A model generated the notes under the pieces. It searched no databases. It was not told the origin of the DNA and was given only the letters and a program-made list of their open reading frames with translations. Positions 25,515-35,110 of a stretch of DNA of 64,000 nucleotides are shown here, in pieces. The stretch's first letter is position 1. Each line of letters opens with the position of its first letter. The position numbers were made by a program, and so were the translations under genes. Source of the stretch: Pseudomonas brassicacearum (GTDB lineage: Bacteria > Pseudomonadota > Gammaproteobacteria > Pseudomonadales > Pseudomonadaceae); assembly GCF_003732225.1 (NCBI RefSeq), contig NZ_MOBJ01000006.1, positions 620,001 to 684,000 of the forward strand, written 5' to 3'.

Positions 25515-28500
25515 ATGCCGCAATTCTTTATCGACCGCCCGGTGTTCGCCTGGGTGGTCGCGCTGTTTATCCTGTTGGCCGGTGCGCTGGCCATCCCGCA
25601 GCTGCCCGTCGCGCAGTACCCCAACGTTGCGCCGCCAAAGGTCGAGATCTATGCGGTGTACCCCGGTGCTTCGGCGCAAACCGTCGATGAAAGCGTGGTC
25701 AGCCTGATCGAAGGCGAGCTCAACGGCGCTGACCATCTGCTGTATTTCGAATCCCAGAGCAGCCTCGGCACCGCCACCATCACCGCAACCTTTCAGCCTG
25801 GCACTGATCCGGAAATGGCTCAGGTCGATGTGCAAAACCGCCTCAAAGCGGTCGAGTCGCGCCTGCCGCAAGCAGTGATTCAGCAAGGCTTGCAGGTCGA
25901 GAAAGTCTCGGCCGGCTTCCTGCTGTTGATCACCCTCACGTCCAGCGACGGCAAGCTCAATGACGTGGCGCTCAGCGATTATCTGGCGCGCAACGTGATG
26001 AACGAGATCAAGCGCCTGGACGGCGTCGGCAAGGCCCAGCTGTATGGCGCCGAGCGGGCCATGCGGATCTGGATCGACCCGCAGAAACTGATTGGCTTCA
26101 ACCTGACCCCGGCCGACGTCAACGCCGCGATTGTTGCGCAGAACGCCCAGGTCTCGGCCGGCAGCATCGGTGACTTGCCGACCCGCACCACTCAGGAAAT
26201 TACCGCGACGGTGCTGGTGAAAGGTCAGCTGTCGACCCCCGAAGAGTTCGCCGACATTGTGCTGCGGGCCAATCCCGACGGTTCCACGGTGCGCGTGGGC
26301 GACGTGGCACGGGTCGAAATCGGCAGCCAGGAATACCAGTTCTCCACCCGCCTCAATGGCAAGCCGTCGACCGCCGTCAGCGTGCAACTGGCGCCCGGCG
26401 CCAACGCCTTGAGCACCGCAACGCTGGTGCGCGAGAAGATGGACGAGCTGGCGCGCTACTTCCCGGCCGGCGTGGAGTACAAAATCCCGTACGACACCTC
26501 GCCGTTCGTCAAAGTCTCGATCACCAAAGTGATCTACACCCTCGGCGAGGCGATGTTGCTGGTGTTCGCGGTGATGTTCCTGTTCCTGCAGAACATCCGC
26601 TACACGCTGATCCCGACGTTGGTGGTGCCCGTGGCGTTGATGGGCACCTTTGCCGTTATGTTGGCGCTGGGCTTCTCGATCAACGTACTGACCATGTTCG
26701 GCATGGTGCTGGCGATCGGCATTCTGGTGGACGACGCCATCGTCGTCGTCGAGAACGTCGAGCGGATCATGGTCAACGAAGGTCTGTCGCCCAAAGAAGC
26801 CACGCGCAAAGCCATGAGTCAGATCACCGGGGCGATCATCGGCATCACCCTGGTGCTGGTGGCGGTGTTTATTCCGATGGCGTTCATGCAGGGCTCGGTC
26901 GGAGTGATTTACCAGCAGTTCTCGCTGTCGATGGCCACTTCGATCCTGTTCTCGGCGTTCCTCGCGCTGACACTCACCCCGGCACTCTGCGCCACGCTGC
27001 TCAAACCGATCGCCAAGGGTGAACACCACGCCAAGGGTGGTTTCTTCGGCTGGTTCAACCGGCGCTTCGAGCAGATGACCGAGGGTTATCAGCGCTGGGT
27101 GGTGTACGCACTGAAACGCAGTGGCCGTTTTCTGCTGGTTTATGGCGTGCTGTTGATCGGCCTGGTGTTTTGCTTCAGCCGCCTGCCCTCGTCCTTCCTG
27201 CCTGTTGAAGACCAGGGTTACACCATCACCGACATTCAACTGCCGCCGGGCGCGAGCAAGAACCGCACGGTGCAGGTGGTCGAGCAGATTGAAGCGCACA
27301 ACGCAACCGAACCGGGCGTCGGCGACAGCACGGTGATTCTCGGTTTCAGTTTCTCCGGCAGCGGCCAGAACGCAGCCCTGGCGTTCACCACGCTCAAGGA
27401 TTGGTCGGCACGTAGCAGTGATGATTCGGCGGCTTCGATTGCCGACCGCGCCAACATTGCGCTGAGCCAGATCAAGGACGCCGTGGCCTTCTCGGTGCTG
27501 CCGCCTCCGGTTGACGGCCTCGGTACGTCGAGCGGTTTCGAGTTCCGTCTGCAAGACCGTGGCGGCCTTGGCCATGCCACGCTGATGCAAGCACGCAGCG
27601 CGTTGCTGGCGGCCGCCGAGAAGAGCCCGATCCTGATGAATGTGCGCGAAAGCGCCTTGGCTGAAGCACCGCAAGTGCAACTGGAGGTCGACCGCAAACA
27701 GGCCAACGCCTTGGGCGTTTCGTTTGCCGATATCGGCAACGTGCTGTCCACCGCCGTCGGTTCGGCGTACATCAACGACTTCCCCAACCAGGGGCGGATG
27801 CAGCGGGTAGTGGTTCAGGCTGAAGGTGATCAACGCAGTCAGATTGACGATTTGCTGAAAATCCATGTGCGCAACAACGCCGGAAAAATGGTGCCGTTGT
27901 CGGCGTTCGTCCAGGCCAAATGGACCCAGGGCCCGGCGCAGCTGACGCGCTATAACGGTTACCCGGCCATCAGCATTTCCGGTGAGCCGGCGCCCGGTCG
28001 CAGCACCGGTGAAGCGATGGCGGAAATCGAGCGCCTGGTCGCCCAGGGGCCGGCGGGACTGGGTCAGGAATGGACCGGGTTGTCGTTGCAAGAGCGGCTG
28101 TCTGGCAGTCAGGCACCGATTCTGCTCGGTTTGTCGTTGTTGATCGTGTTCCTGTGTCTGGCGGCGCTGTACGAGAGCTGGTCGATTCCGACCTCGGTGC
28201 TGTTGGTGGTGCCGCTGGGTGTGCTCGGCGCGGTACTGGCCGTGACCTTGCGCGGGATGCCCAACGATGTGTTCTTCAAGGTCGGACTGATCACCATCAT
28301 TGGTCTGTCGGCGAAAAACGCGATCCTGATCATCGAGTTCGCCAAGAGCCTGTACGACGAAGGCCATGACCTGATCGACGCCACGGTGCAAGCCGCGCGC
28401 TTGCGCCTGCGGCCAATTGTCATGACCTCGCTGGCATTCATCCTGGGCGTGGTGCCGTTGGCGATTGCCACCGGAGCGAGCTCGGCTAGCCAGCAAGCCA

Positions 28501-28622
28501 TCGGCACGGGTGTGATTGGCGGGATGATCACCGCGACCATGGCGGTGGTGTTTGTGCCGGTGTTTTTTGTGGTGGTGATGAGATTGGTCCGCAAGCGACA
28601 TAAGAACATCTGCACAACATAA
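25515..28622 (+). CDS. RND multidrug efflux permease (HAE1 family)
   Basis: 1035-aa proton-driven exporter with the N-terminal signature FFIDRPVFAWVVALFILLAG, large periplasmic loops after helices 1 and 7, and twelve predicted membrane helices. The proton-relay aspartate pair lies in ILVDDAIVVVENVERI near residue 405. LPVAQYPNVAPP and YPGASAQTV are typical of MexD/AcrB-type pumps, and MexD is the closest sequence I remember. Substrates cannot be read. It lies downstream of the adaptor gene without its own outer-membrane factor, so it probably uses an OprM-type channel encoded elsewhere. Confidence 0.93.
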   Translation: MPQFFIDRPVFAWVVALFILLAGALAIPQLPVAQYPNVAPPKVEIYAVYPGASAQTVDESVVSLIEGELNGADHLLYFESQSSLGTATITATFQPGTDPEMAQVDVQNRLKAVESRLPQAVIQQGLQVEKVSAGFLLLITLTSSDGKLNDVALSDYLARNVMNEIKRLDGVGKAQLYGAERAMRIWIDPQKLIGFNLTPADVNAAIVAQNAQVSAGSIGDLPTRTTQEITATVLVKGQLSTPEEFADIVLRANPDGSTVRVGDVARVEIGSQEYQFSTRLNGKPSTAVSVQLAPGANALSTATLVREKMDELARYFPAGVEYKIPYDTSPFVKVSITKVIYTLGEAMLLVFAVMFLFLQNIRYTLIPTLVVPVALMGTFAVMLALGFSINVLTMFGMVLAIGILVDDAIVVVENVERIMVNEGLSPKEATRKAMSQITGAIIGITLVLVAVFIPMAFMQGSVGVIYQQFSLSMATSILFSAFLALTLTPALCATLLKPIAKGEHHAKGGFFGWFNRRFEQMTEGYQRWVVYALKRSGRFLLVYGVLLIGLVFCFSRLPSSFLPVEDQGYTITDIQLPPGASKNRTVQVVEQIEAHNATEPGVGDSTVILGFSFSGSGQNAALAFTTLKDWSARSSDDSAASIADRANIALSQIKDAVAFSVLPPPVDGLGTSSGFEFRLQDRGGLGHATLMQARSALLAAAEKSPILMNVRESALAEAPQVQLEVDRKQANALGVSFADIGNVLSTAVGSAYINDFPNQGRMQRVVVQAEGDQRSQIDDLLKIHVRNNAGKMVPLSAFVQAKWTQGPAQLTRYNGYPAISISGEPAPGRSTGEAMAEIERLVAQGPAGLGQEWTGLSLQERLSGSQAPILLGLSLLIVFLCLAALYESWSIPTSVLLVVPLGVLGAVLAVTLRGMPNDVFFKVGLITIIGLSAKNAILIIEFAKSLYDEGHDLIDATVQAARLRLRPIVMTSLAFILGVVPLAIATGASSASQQAIGTGVIGGMITATMAVVFVPVFFVVVMRLVRKRHKNICTT

Positions 28623-28629
28623 ATCAACT

Positions 28630-28718
28630 GTGGGAGCGAGCTTGCTCGCGATAGCGGCATAAAAGCCAACATGGATGTTGGATGTTACGGCCTCATCGCG
28701 AGCAAGCTCGCTCCCACA
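28630..28718. repeat. REPIN, type A
   Basis: Inverted TGGGAGCGAGCTTGCTCGCG / CGCGAGCAAGCTCGCTCCCA pair between the efflux permease and the DUF1345 gene. Confidence 0.9.
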
Positions 28719-28802
28719 TTGGTTCTCATCAATCTCACCCTTGTGGTCACAACGGACCCCGCTGGGCTAAGGTGTTGCAAAGCCCTGACGTATCGAGCCT
28801 CC

Positions 28803-29444
28803 ATGCCACACCTCCTGCGCACCCACCCTCGCCTGACCGCCGCCACCCTGCTGGGGGTGGCGGTCAGCATCCTGGCTCCGGCCGACTCACTCATCAGCAA
28901 GATCCTGATCGGCTGGAATTCCGGCGTCTGGACCTATCTGGTGCTGATGCTCTGGCTGACAGTGCGTGCGCGTGCCGATGACGTAAAACGCATCGCCGAA
29001 GTCGAGGATGAAAACGCCGGGGTGGTGCTGCTCATTGTCTGCATCGCCGCGATTGCCAGCCTCGCCACCATCACCCTGGAACTGGCCGGCAGCAAGGACC
29101 TGGAAACCAGCCGAAGACTATTGCACTACGGCTTCACCGGGATGACAGTGATTGGTTCGTGGTTGTTGGTCGGGGTGATCTTCAGCGTGCATTACGCACG
29201 GCTGTTCTACACCTGGGACGGCAAGGACCCGGCGCTGCGTTTTGCCGAAGGCCTGCTGACCCCCAACTACTGGGACTTTCTGTACTTCTCTTTCACCATC
29301 GGCGTGGCGGTACAAACCTCCGATGTCGGGGTCGCCACACGTAGTTTGCGCAAGATCGTGCTCGCCCAGTCACTGATCGGTTTTCTGTTCAACACGGCCA
29401 TCCTGGGTTTTTCGATCAATATCGCCGCCGGGTTGTTCAGTTGA
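28803..29444 (+). CDS. DUF1345 membrane protein
   Basis: 213-aa inner-membrane protein with about five hydrophobic helices. [22 protein letters not shown] near residue 160-180 is the hallmark of DUF1345 (PF07077). Function is unknown in the family. ATG 28803 gives the usual length; the open frame upstream is REPIN sequence. Not obviously co-transcribed with either neighbour. Confidence 0.88.
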   Translation: MPHLLRTHPRLTAATLLGVAVSILAPADSLISKILIGWNSGVWTYLVLMLWLTVRARADDVKRIAEVEDENAGVVLLIVCIAAIASLATITLELAGSKDLETSRRLLHYGFTGMTVIGSWLLVGVIFSVHYARLFYTWDGKDPALRFAEGLLTPNYWDFLYFSFTIGVAVQTSDVGVATRSLRKIVLAQSLIGFLFNTAILGFSINIAAGLFS

Positions 29445-29540
29445 TGTAATGCCTTTCAACTAGCGGTTATATATTGTTGAAATAACATTCACACCTATAA
29501 AACCTCCCACTGACCGACCCTGTAAAACATCGACTGTAAA

Positions 29541-29556
29541 CTGGTATATCTGACAG
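29541..29556 (+). promoter_or_regulatory. lux-box-like site upstream of the 150-aa unknown gene
   Basis: CTGGTATATCTGACAG agrees at 13 of 16 positions with the palindrome CTGTCAGATCTGACAG at 34954 and fits the CT-N12-AG form of LuxR-type boxes. It is nested in a wider dyad with the same centre, CTGTAAACTG-N10-CAGTTTACAG (29534-29563). Its centre is 108 bp upstream of the ATG at 29657, comparable to the site at 41890. The wider dyad could also be a different regulator's operator or an RNA hairpin. Confidence 0.4.
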
Positions 29557-29656
29557 TTTACAGAATGACTCTACTGAGCTCTGATCAGTTAATCCATAAG
29601 TTAGCGATGGTTACCTATTTATGGATTCTTTGTTAATTGCCAGGGAGAAAGCAATC

Positions 29657-30109
29657 ATGAACGTAGCCGCAAAAAAAACCAGCACACAAGACTACTTCGA
29701 CGTCACGCTGGAAGATGCCGCCCCATTCCAGACCAGTGGAACGGCACTGCGCAGTAGCACTAGCCCGAACCGTGGTGAAACCTGGGTGGTAGAAGCCACT
29801 GAAAGGGATGGCGATGAAAAACGCCTGCGGGTGTTTTTGATCGTGTTCTCCAAGACGCTCTCCAACGGGAATCATAAGGTTGGCGAGGACAAACAAGGCC
29901 ACGTTACCATTGAGCTCGTTGATTACACGGATCCACAGAACCCGACCAGCCAACTGGCGATATCTGGAGATATAAACTTTCAACTCGATGTCACAGGCAG
30001 TCGATTCTCAGGTGACTTTAACGTGCAGATCAAAAAGAAAGACACCCATGCTCACTCCACCGCGGCTGATGGACAATTCGATACCCTGTTAACCAACGCA
30101 AATCGCTGA
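29657..30109 (+). CDS. Uncharacterised 150-aa protein
   Basis: No family recognised. The soluble, hydrophilic protein has alternating beta-like segments (RLRVFLIVFSKTL, HVTIELVDYTD, INFQLDVTG, FNVQIKKKD) and no signal peptide or cysteine. ATG 29657 has AGGGAG 9 nt upstream; an in-frame ATG at 29621 lacks such a site. The promoter region is AT-rich compared with neighbours. A lux-box-like dyad lies about 100 bp upstream, shared with the Ig-like genes at 34.7 and 42.0 kb. It ends at a bidirectional terminator facing the autotransporter gene. Confidence 0.75.
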   Translation: MNVAAKKTSTQDYFDVTLEDAAPFQTSGTALRSSTSPNRGETWVVEATERDGDEKRLRVFLIVFSKTLSNGNHKVGEDKQGHVTIELVDYTDPQNPTSQLAISGDINFQLDVTGSRFSGDFNVQIKKKDTHAHSTAADGQFDTLLTNANR

Positions 30110-30113
30110 GCAC

Positions 30114-30146
30114 AAAAAAGCCCTGCTTCGATAGAGACAGGGCTTT
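30114..30146. terminator. Bidirectional intrinsic terminator
   Basis: AAAGCCCTG (30117-30125) and CAGGGCTTT (30138-30146) form a 9-bp stem, with an A-run before it. It lies between the convergent 150-aa gene and the autotransporter gene and can serve both. Confidence 0.8.
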
Positions 30147-30179
30147 ACGACTGGGCAGCGATAAAAAATTATTCGCCCA

Positions 30180-32504
30180 TTACCACTTGAACTGCACACC
30201 TACCGTCCCGCCAATCGGCATTTCGATGTTGTTGCCGTTCATGTACTCGACCTCGGCGTGTGCACTCCAGCGGTCTGTCAGCTTCAGGGCAACCCCTGCA
30301 CCCACTTCAACACGCGACCCGGAGAGGTCATGGCTGAACGCATTGTCGTTGACCTTGAACTCTTCGCCTTTGGAAAACTCATGGGCCAGCGCTGCACGGA
30401 CATAAGGTTGCAGCGTGCCACCGTTGGCCATCGGCATTTCACGACCTGCGGTCAGCCCCGCCTTGCCCACGAATGACCAGGTCCGGTCGCCCTTGGCCTG
30501 CATACCGTTGTCCAGATCATAATCCTGACCCTGAATGAACGCGGTCGACCAGCGAGTGAAGGGCTCGATGAAATAGCCATCATCGAGTTTGATATTCCGA
30601 CCGAACTCTACGGAGCCGCTCACACCGGTGTTGCCGTAATCACCCTTGGATTGGGTGCCATCACTCATCGCAACCTTCGCCTTGTTCTCGAAACGGTTGA
30701 GCTTGAGGGTGCCATCAACGTAGTACCCACTCGCGTCATCCATCCAGGTCAGGTAGCTGCCCAGATAGTAGCTGTCGACGGTGCCGGAAGAACCGTGGCT
30801 CAAACTGAGATCCGACTGGCTATAGCCGGCCATTACTCCCAGCAACCATTGACCGTCGCCCAAAGGTGTATCGACACCCAGCGCGAAGCCTTGCTGCGTT
30901 TGCCGATAGCCATCGCCGAAAGCCCCACCGACGTTGTACTTGTTGCCATACACGCGGCTCCAGGCACCCGACTTGTCGGTGTTGAAACGCACTTCCCCCA
31001 TGCGCGTGCGCAACGAGGCGTCTTCGCCGTACAACACGGTAAGCGGCGCGCCAAACAAGGCACTGACCACCTGAGTGGAAGGGCTGACAGTTCGCTTGGC
31101 CGGATCGAGGAACCAGTCTTTGCCGGTCGCATCCTGACTCAACCCATAGGAATACGTCCCCAGATCGACCGCGCCATCGGCATTGGCCAGCGAAAACCGC
31201 GCATCGCCACCTTGTGTGTGCACCACGGTGATCGGCTCGCCACTGGCTGGATCGACACCGCTGCTGGTGATCAACAGTTGATGGTTGCCGCTGGCGGTGC
31301 CGGTGACGTTCAGCGCATCGGTCTGACCCGTAGTGAAGTGGGTGCCCATGATAAACAGGCCGTTGCCTGACAGGTTGGTGACGTCCAGCTGATAGTAGGC
31401 ATCCGCAGCACCGAACCGGACGGTGCCACCGTCCATCATGTTCAGGTTACCGACCTGACTGTTGCCGGTCAGGTTCCATTCGGATTGATGATCGATACCC
31501 ACTGCGGCGACGTTTTCCATGCGCCCGGTCAACAGAGAACCTTGCTTCAACTGAACATTGGCGGTACTGCCCGCCTCGGCGATCACATCACCGGTCAGCG
31601 AGCCTTGATTGAAGTTGAGGTTGGCGGTGCTGTTGCCGGCCACCTGAGCATTGCCGTTCAGTGCGCTCCCACCAACATTCATGTTGACCGACGCCGCACC
31701 CTTCACTTCAAGAAGGGTGCCATTGCCGCCCTTGAGGGTCGAACCGTTCAGGACATGAATATCAGTGATGGTATTGGTCGCCCCGGCATTGTCCACAACA
31801 ATGGCCGAGCCGGTTTTGCCTTCGACACTCGAGTTGTCCAGCACCAGTTGGCTGCCTTCGCCAGGCACTTCGACCTTGACCATAACACCGTTCTGGCCGC
31901 CGATGATGCGAGTGCCATTGCTGGCTGAAGCTTTGCTGCTGAAGAGCAACAACCCGGTGCTTGTAGCGCCGGTTCCTTCAACCATTGAGTTCGAAAGCGT
32001 GAGCGTACTGAAGGCGGTGACCCGCGCGCCCAGATCCTGTCCGCTAATGCGACTGCCGGCGACGGTGGCAGTAGACCCGGTAAGAGTACCTTCCACATGA
32101 CCGACTTGCAGACCGTTTGTGATGCCAGAGAGGGTGCTGTTCGTAATCGTTGCGGTGCTGTTGATCAGTTCGACGCCAGCCTTGCGGCGGTCAATACCGT
32201 TCACCGTCGCCTTGTCGAGGTTAACGGTAGAACCGCTCTGGGCGGAGATTTGCTGAGTACTGCCGCCGTTGACATTTAGAGTCGACTGCTGAGCCGTGAT
32301 GCCAAGAGCCTGACCACCGTTGACCGTCAACACAGCGTTACGAGCCAGCGACCAGGATTCGACATCTGCCGACGAATCAATGGTCAGACTTTCATCGACC
32401 AGATCCCGTGCGCTGGCATCGGTGGCCGTCAACGACAGCATGGCCAGGGACGACGCCCCCAATGCAATGACCAAAGGTTTCACGTTAAATCGAGGTTTCA
32501 ACAT
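30180..32504 (-). CDS. Autotransporter with pertactin-like passenger (type Va secretion)
   Basis: 774-aa surface protein. A Sec signal peptide occupies residues 1-32 (cut after ASA). A repetitive beta-helix passenger of about 33-440 is rich in Asn, Thr, Gly and Ser (LNVNGG, STATITNSTLSG). A pertactin-type linker follows, then a C-terminal beta-barrel of about 490-774 ending in the outer-membrane signature VQFKW. No protease or lipase triad is visible, so adhesion is the likely role. A dyad ACATAC-N7-GTATGT (32601-32619) lies about 100 bp upstream of the start. Its neighbours on both sides are unknown genes with lux-box-like promoters. Confidence 0.9.
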   Translation of the reverse strand: MLKPRFNVKPLVIALGASSLAMLSLTATDASARDLVDESLTIDSSADVESWSLARNAVLTVNGGQALGITAQQSTLNVNGGSTQQISAQSGSTVNLDKATVNGIDRRKAGVELINSTATITNSTLSGITNGLQVGHVEGTLTGSTATVAGSRISGQDLGARVTAFSTLTLSNSMVEGTGATSTGLLLFSSKASASNGTRIIGGQNGVMVKVEVPGEGSQLVLDNSSVEGKTGSAIVVDNAGATNTITDIHVLNGSTLKGGNGTLLEVKGAASVNMNVGGSALNGNAQVAGNSTANLNFNQGSLTGDVIAEAGSTANVQLKQGSLLTGRMENVAAVGIDHQSEWNLTGNSQVGNLNMMDGGTVRFGAADAYYQLDVTNLSGNGLFIMGTHFTTGQTDALNVTGTASGNHQLLITSSGVDPASGEPITVVHTQGGDARFSLANADGAVDLGTYSYGLSQDATGKDWFLDPAKRTVSPSTQVVSALFGAPLTVLYGEDASLRTRMGEVRFNTDKSGAWSRVYGNKYNVGGAFGDGYRQTQQGFALGVDTPLGDGQWLLGVMAGYSQSDLSLSHGSSGTVDSYYLGSYLTWMDDASGYYVDGTLKLNRFENKAKVAMSDGTQSKGDYGNTGVSGSVEFGRNIKLDDGYFIEPFTRWSTAFIQGQDYDLDNGMQAKGDRTWSFVGKAGLTAGREMPMANGGTLQPYVRAALAHEFSKGEEFKVNDNAFSHDLSGSRVEVGAGVALKLTDRWSAHAEVEYMNGNNIEMPIGGTVGVQFKW

Positions 32505-32666
32505 AGCAGGTATCCGTCTGGTGGTCTTTCCAAACGAAAGACCCAGGTAATTCAGCAGGAGAGCGCACCTTCCCCATAGAGAGGTCGGCAGACTACGGAC
32601 ACATACGCTTATGGTATGTAGGACTAATCCATTATTTCAGCAGATAATTCCCTTCTAATAGCTATT

Positions 32667-32696
32667 GAAAAAGGCGGAAGCACTTATGCTTCCGCC
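32667..32696 (-). terminator. Intrinsic terminator of the 678-aa Ig-like gene
   Basis: On the minus strand GGCGGAAGC, a 6-nt loop and GCTTCCGCC form a perfect 9-bp stem followed by TTTTT. It lies 24 bp after the stop codon at 32720. Confidence 0.85.
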
Positions 32697-32719
32697 CTGA
32701 GCCACACAGACTCAATCAG

Positions 32720-34756
32720 TTACTTTCGAATGGGCGTACCCTCGCAGTAGTTTTCATCGGAGAGCAGCTTCACTATCTTCATATTCACAGCAGACTTGGT
32801 TTGATTCGGCCCTACCAAGTACCAAACCTTGATGCAACCACTCAACTTTCCGGAACCCAGAGTAGGCTGAATAGGTTTTATACACCTTGCATAAGGCTCA
32901 ATTACCACCTCAAACTTGTTACCGACCTCACCACCATTAATTTTATAAGATTTAGAAAAAGCCGTACTCGAAATTTCCCCTGTACCGTCTCGCTCCGTTG
33001 TACCAATAGACTCTACGATAATATCCGTGCCCACAGGTATAAGCAGCGGATCAAACTCAACGGTTACCGTTAACGAATAATCCATAGAACCCAGGCTTTC
33101 ACAGTTGACATCGCCAAACCTGTTGAGTGGAATCTTCGGTTCAGGGAACTCGATGCCGACTTCATCAACCTGTACGGGTTGTGGCTCAGACGACAGTGTG
33201 TTGCGACCGCCTCCTTCCCTGATTTTCCACAAAGCCATTTTGTTCGCCCCTGGCACGATACTGTCAATAAGACTTGGATTAACCAGAGACCGTATTTCTG
33301 TCTCGCTCCCTAACAGAACGTCCTTTTTTACCAGTTTCCCGTCAAGCCACAATTCAAACTCTTCATCCCCCATCGGCGTCCATTCCGGGTCTCCGCCTGC
33401 ATCCGTCTTCGCCATTGGTGTATATTCTTCGACATCACCATTACGGTCCTCCGACGTAATGTGATTAGGCGTTTTTGACTCGCCTTCCACGGTCACCCTG
33501 AGCATGTTCTTGTTAGTGAGATCGGGCAGTTCTCCTGTCGCTGGCCCCCTAACACTAAAGTCCACAACAAAGAGCGTCTCCGGTTGATTCGGATAGGTAC
33601 TATTCCCACGTTTGTACACGTAATAAACCTTAGCCGGCACTTCGATCTCAGAGTCTCCGAACACAGGTTTAAGGTGTGTGTGGTAGAACATTTCGAATTG
33701 CAAGTCTCCCCGGTCCGCCAACTCTTTGGTATCCACCAGCAGCGGTGTTGCTCCCGCCTGGCCCTTTACGATATAGAGAGTGACCTGGTCATTTTTCCGA
33801 CCATTCACCGGATACTTCACTTCGACGAATACGCGACTCTGAACGTCGTGAAGATCGATCGCACCGTCAATGGCTAACGGAACCACAGGGGCAGTGAGCA
33901 CGGCATCAGGGTAGATATTCACGACTATCGAGCGGTCAAGAGAAACCCAACTGTCATTTCCAGCCAGGTCTCTCAGACGGTAGTAAAGGTAGAACGTTTC
34001 ACTTTCCAGTGAGAGGCCCGCTACTGGTATCGAAAGTTGACCATTGCCTAAAGGCAGCGTCGTGACAAACCCCGACGGCGCTGTCTGTGAATAATCCTTG
34101 GAGAAGTAGACGTCGACCTTATCATCAACCACATCATAAAACTGATAACCGGTAGAAATAGAAAACTTTATTTCTGTATTACTTTCCAGCCACTGGCTGT
34201 CCAATTCCGCGTCCGGCGCTGGACTTACAAGAGTGGCCTTTACAGGATTATCGAATACACCACTTTGCTTGTTTTGATAGGGTGAGCATCTGTCAACCTG
34301 AATACCCAACCAGACCTTCGGGGTTGGATTGTCACTATCCCCGTTCCTGACAATCACAGCAACTTCATACTCTGTCGAGAATCTGCTGATCTCAGCATCA
34401 ACTAACTTGGCGCTCGGTAAATTTACTTCACGTGGCCAATCACGAGTGGCGTCTACCGGCCCGAGATCATTTTCCTCAACAATATCCTCAGCTGACGAAC
34501 CTTTCTTACGCAGCAAGACCTGATAATAGTCACGTAGATGGGGAGTATTGAGGTATGGAATCGGCATGACCTTGATATTTGTATTATCAAGAAGAGACTT
34601 CGGCACCAGATTGCCCCTGAGCAAGCCATCAATACTCGGCGGATCATTCTGAACAATGGGGTCGTCCATACGCCAGGAACGAAGCTGATCTCGGCTTTGT
34701 TCTGCCAATTCAAATGCGTTGAGTGATACCTTCCCCAGATCTTGTTTAGCCGTCAT
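32720..34756 (-). CDS. Large protein with repeated Ig-like modules, unknown function
   Basis: 678 aa, no signal peptide or membrane helix. After a polar N-terminal 150 residues come several beta-rich modules of about 100 residues. The clearest ends in TFYLYYRLRDLAGNDSWVS; another ends in KVYYVYKRGNS. The YY..kDxAGNxS pattern recurs in the 262-aa protein at 42.0 kb, so the two are related. Cysteines occur mainly near the C-terminus. ATG 34756 has GGAG 8 nt upstream; a GTG 24 nt earlier is possible. Codon and base use are visibly more AT-rich than neighbouring housekeeping genes, suggesting lateral acquisition. A lux-box-like palindrome lies about 200 bp upstream. Function unknown. Confidence 0.8.
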   Translation of the reverse strand: MTAKQDLGKVSLNAFELAEQSRDQLRSWRMDDPIVQNDPPSIDGLLRGNLVPKSLLDNTNIKVMPIPYLNTPHLRDYYQVLLRKKGSSAEDIVEENDLGPVDATRDWPREVNLPSAKLVDAEISRFSTEYEVAVIVRNGDSDNPTPKVWLGIQVDRCSPYQNKQSGVFDNPVKATLVSPAPDAELDSQWLESNTEIKFSISTGYQFYDVVDDKVDVYFSKDYSQTAPSGFVTTLPLGNGQLSIPVAGLSLESETFYLYYRLRDLAGNDSWVSLDRSIVVNIYPDAVLTAPVVPLAIDGAIDLHDVQSRVFVEVKYPVNGRKNDQVTLYIVKGQAGATPLLVDTKELADRGDLQFEMFYHTHLKPVFGDSEIEVPAKVYYVYKRGNSTYPNQPETLFVVDFSVRGPATGELPDLTNKNMLRVTVEGESKTPNHITSEDRNGDVEEYTPMAKTDAGGDPEWTPMGDEEFELWLDGKLVKKDVLLGSETEIRSLVNPSLIDSIVPGANKMALWKIREGGGRNTLSSEPQPVQVDEVGIEFPEPKIPLNRFGDVNCESLGSMDYSLTVTVEFDPLLIPVGTDIIVESIGTTERDGTGEISSTAFSKSYKINGGEVGNKFEVVIEPYARCIKPIQPTLGSGKLSGCIKVWYLVGPNQTKSAVNMKIVKLLSDENYCEGTPIRK

Positions 34757-34953
34757 TTCATGTACTCCATCACTGATCACTGATTAGCCAATTTTGTGTG
34801 CTCAAGCCGATTCATGCCCAAGAACACATTGCCGTTCCCCGCTATTCATTGCATGTGCAACACCGAAGCGGATTTCTATGTTCGCAAGACTTCTGGAGTC
34901 GTCACTCACCATGCGTTGTTCAAAATTAAACGCTCTATCCCCAACGTCGGCTA

Positions 34954-34969
34954 CTGTCAGATCTGACAG
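34954..34969 (-). promoter_or_regulatory. Perfect lux-box-like palindrome upstream of the 678-aa gene
   Basis: CTGTCAGATCTGACAG is a perfect 16-bp palindrome. Read toward the gene, the 19-bp context ACCTGTCAGATCTGACAGT is identical at 18 of 19 bases to the site upstream of the related gene at 42000. A TTTAAT -10-like element (minus strand, 34925-34930) is about 34 bp from the palindrome centre, the spacing of an activator site near -42. The other direction (ptxS) is less likely because ptxS has its own operator. Confidence 0.6.
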
Positions 34970-35057
34970 GTTTTGCGACCGCCTGTCGGTTTAATGCGAC
35001 TTTTCCCACAACCTCCTTCACCGATGAGCTTGACGTTCACTTACGTTTGGTGTTTTC

Positions 35058-35071
35058 TGAAACCGGTTTCA
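35058..35071. promoter_or_regulatory. PtxS operator upstream of ptxS
   Basis: TGAAACCGGTTTCA is a perfect 14-bp palindrome and the operator described for P. aeruginosa and P. putida PtxS. It lies 40 bp before the ptxS start and would mediate autorepression. Confidence 0.9.
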
Positions 35072-35110
35072 GCGCCAGCCACAACAACTCAAACAACAAG
35101 GCTTTACACC

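Noticed and set aside
25410..28601. A 1063-codon open frame on the minus strand, opposite the RND permease gene.
   Set aside because: It mirrors almost the whole permease gene and its translation is full of His, Gln and Arg with no domain. This is a codon-bias shadow of a GC-rich gene.
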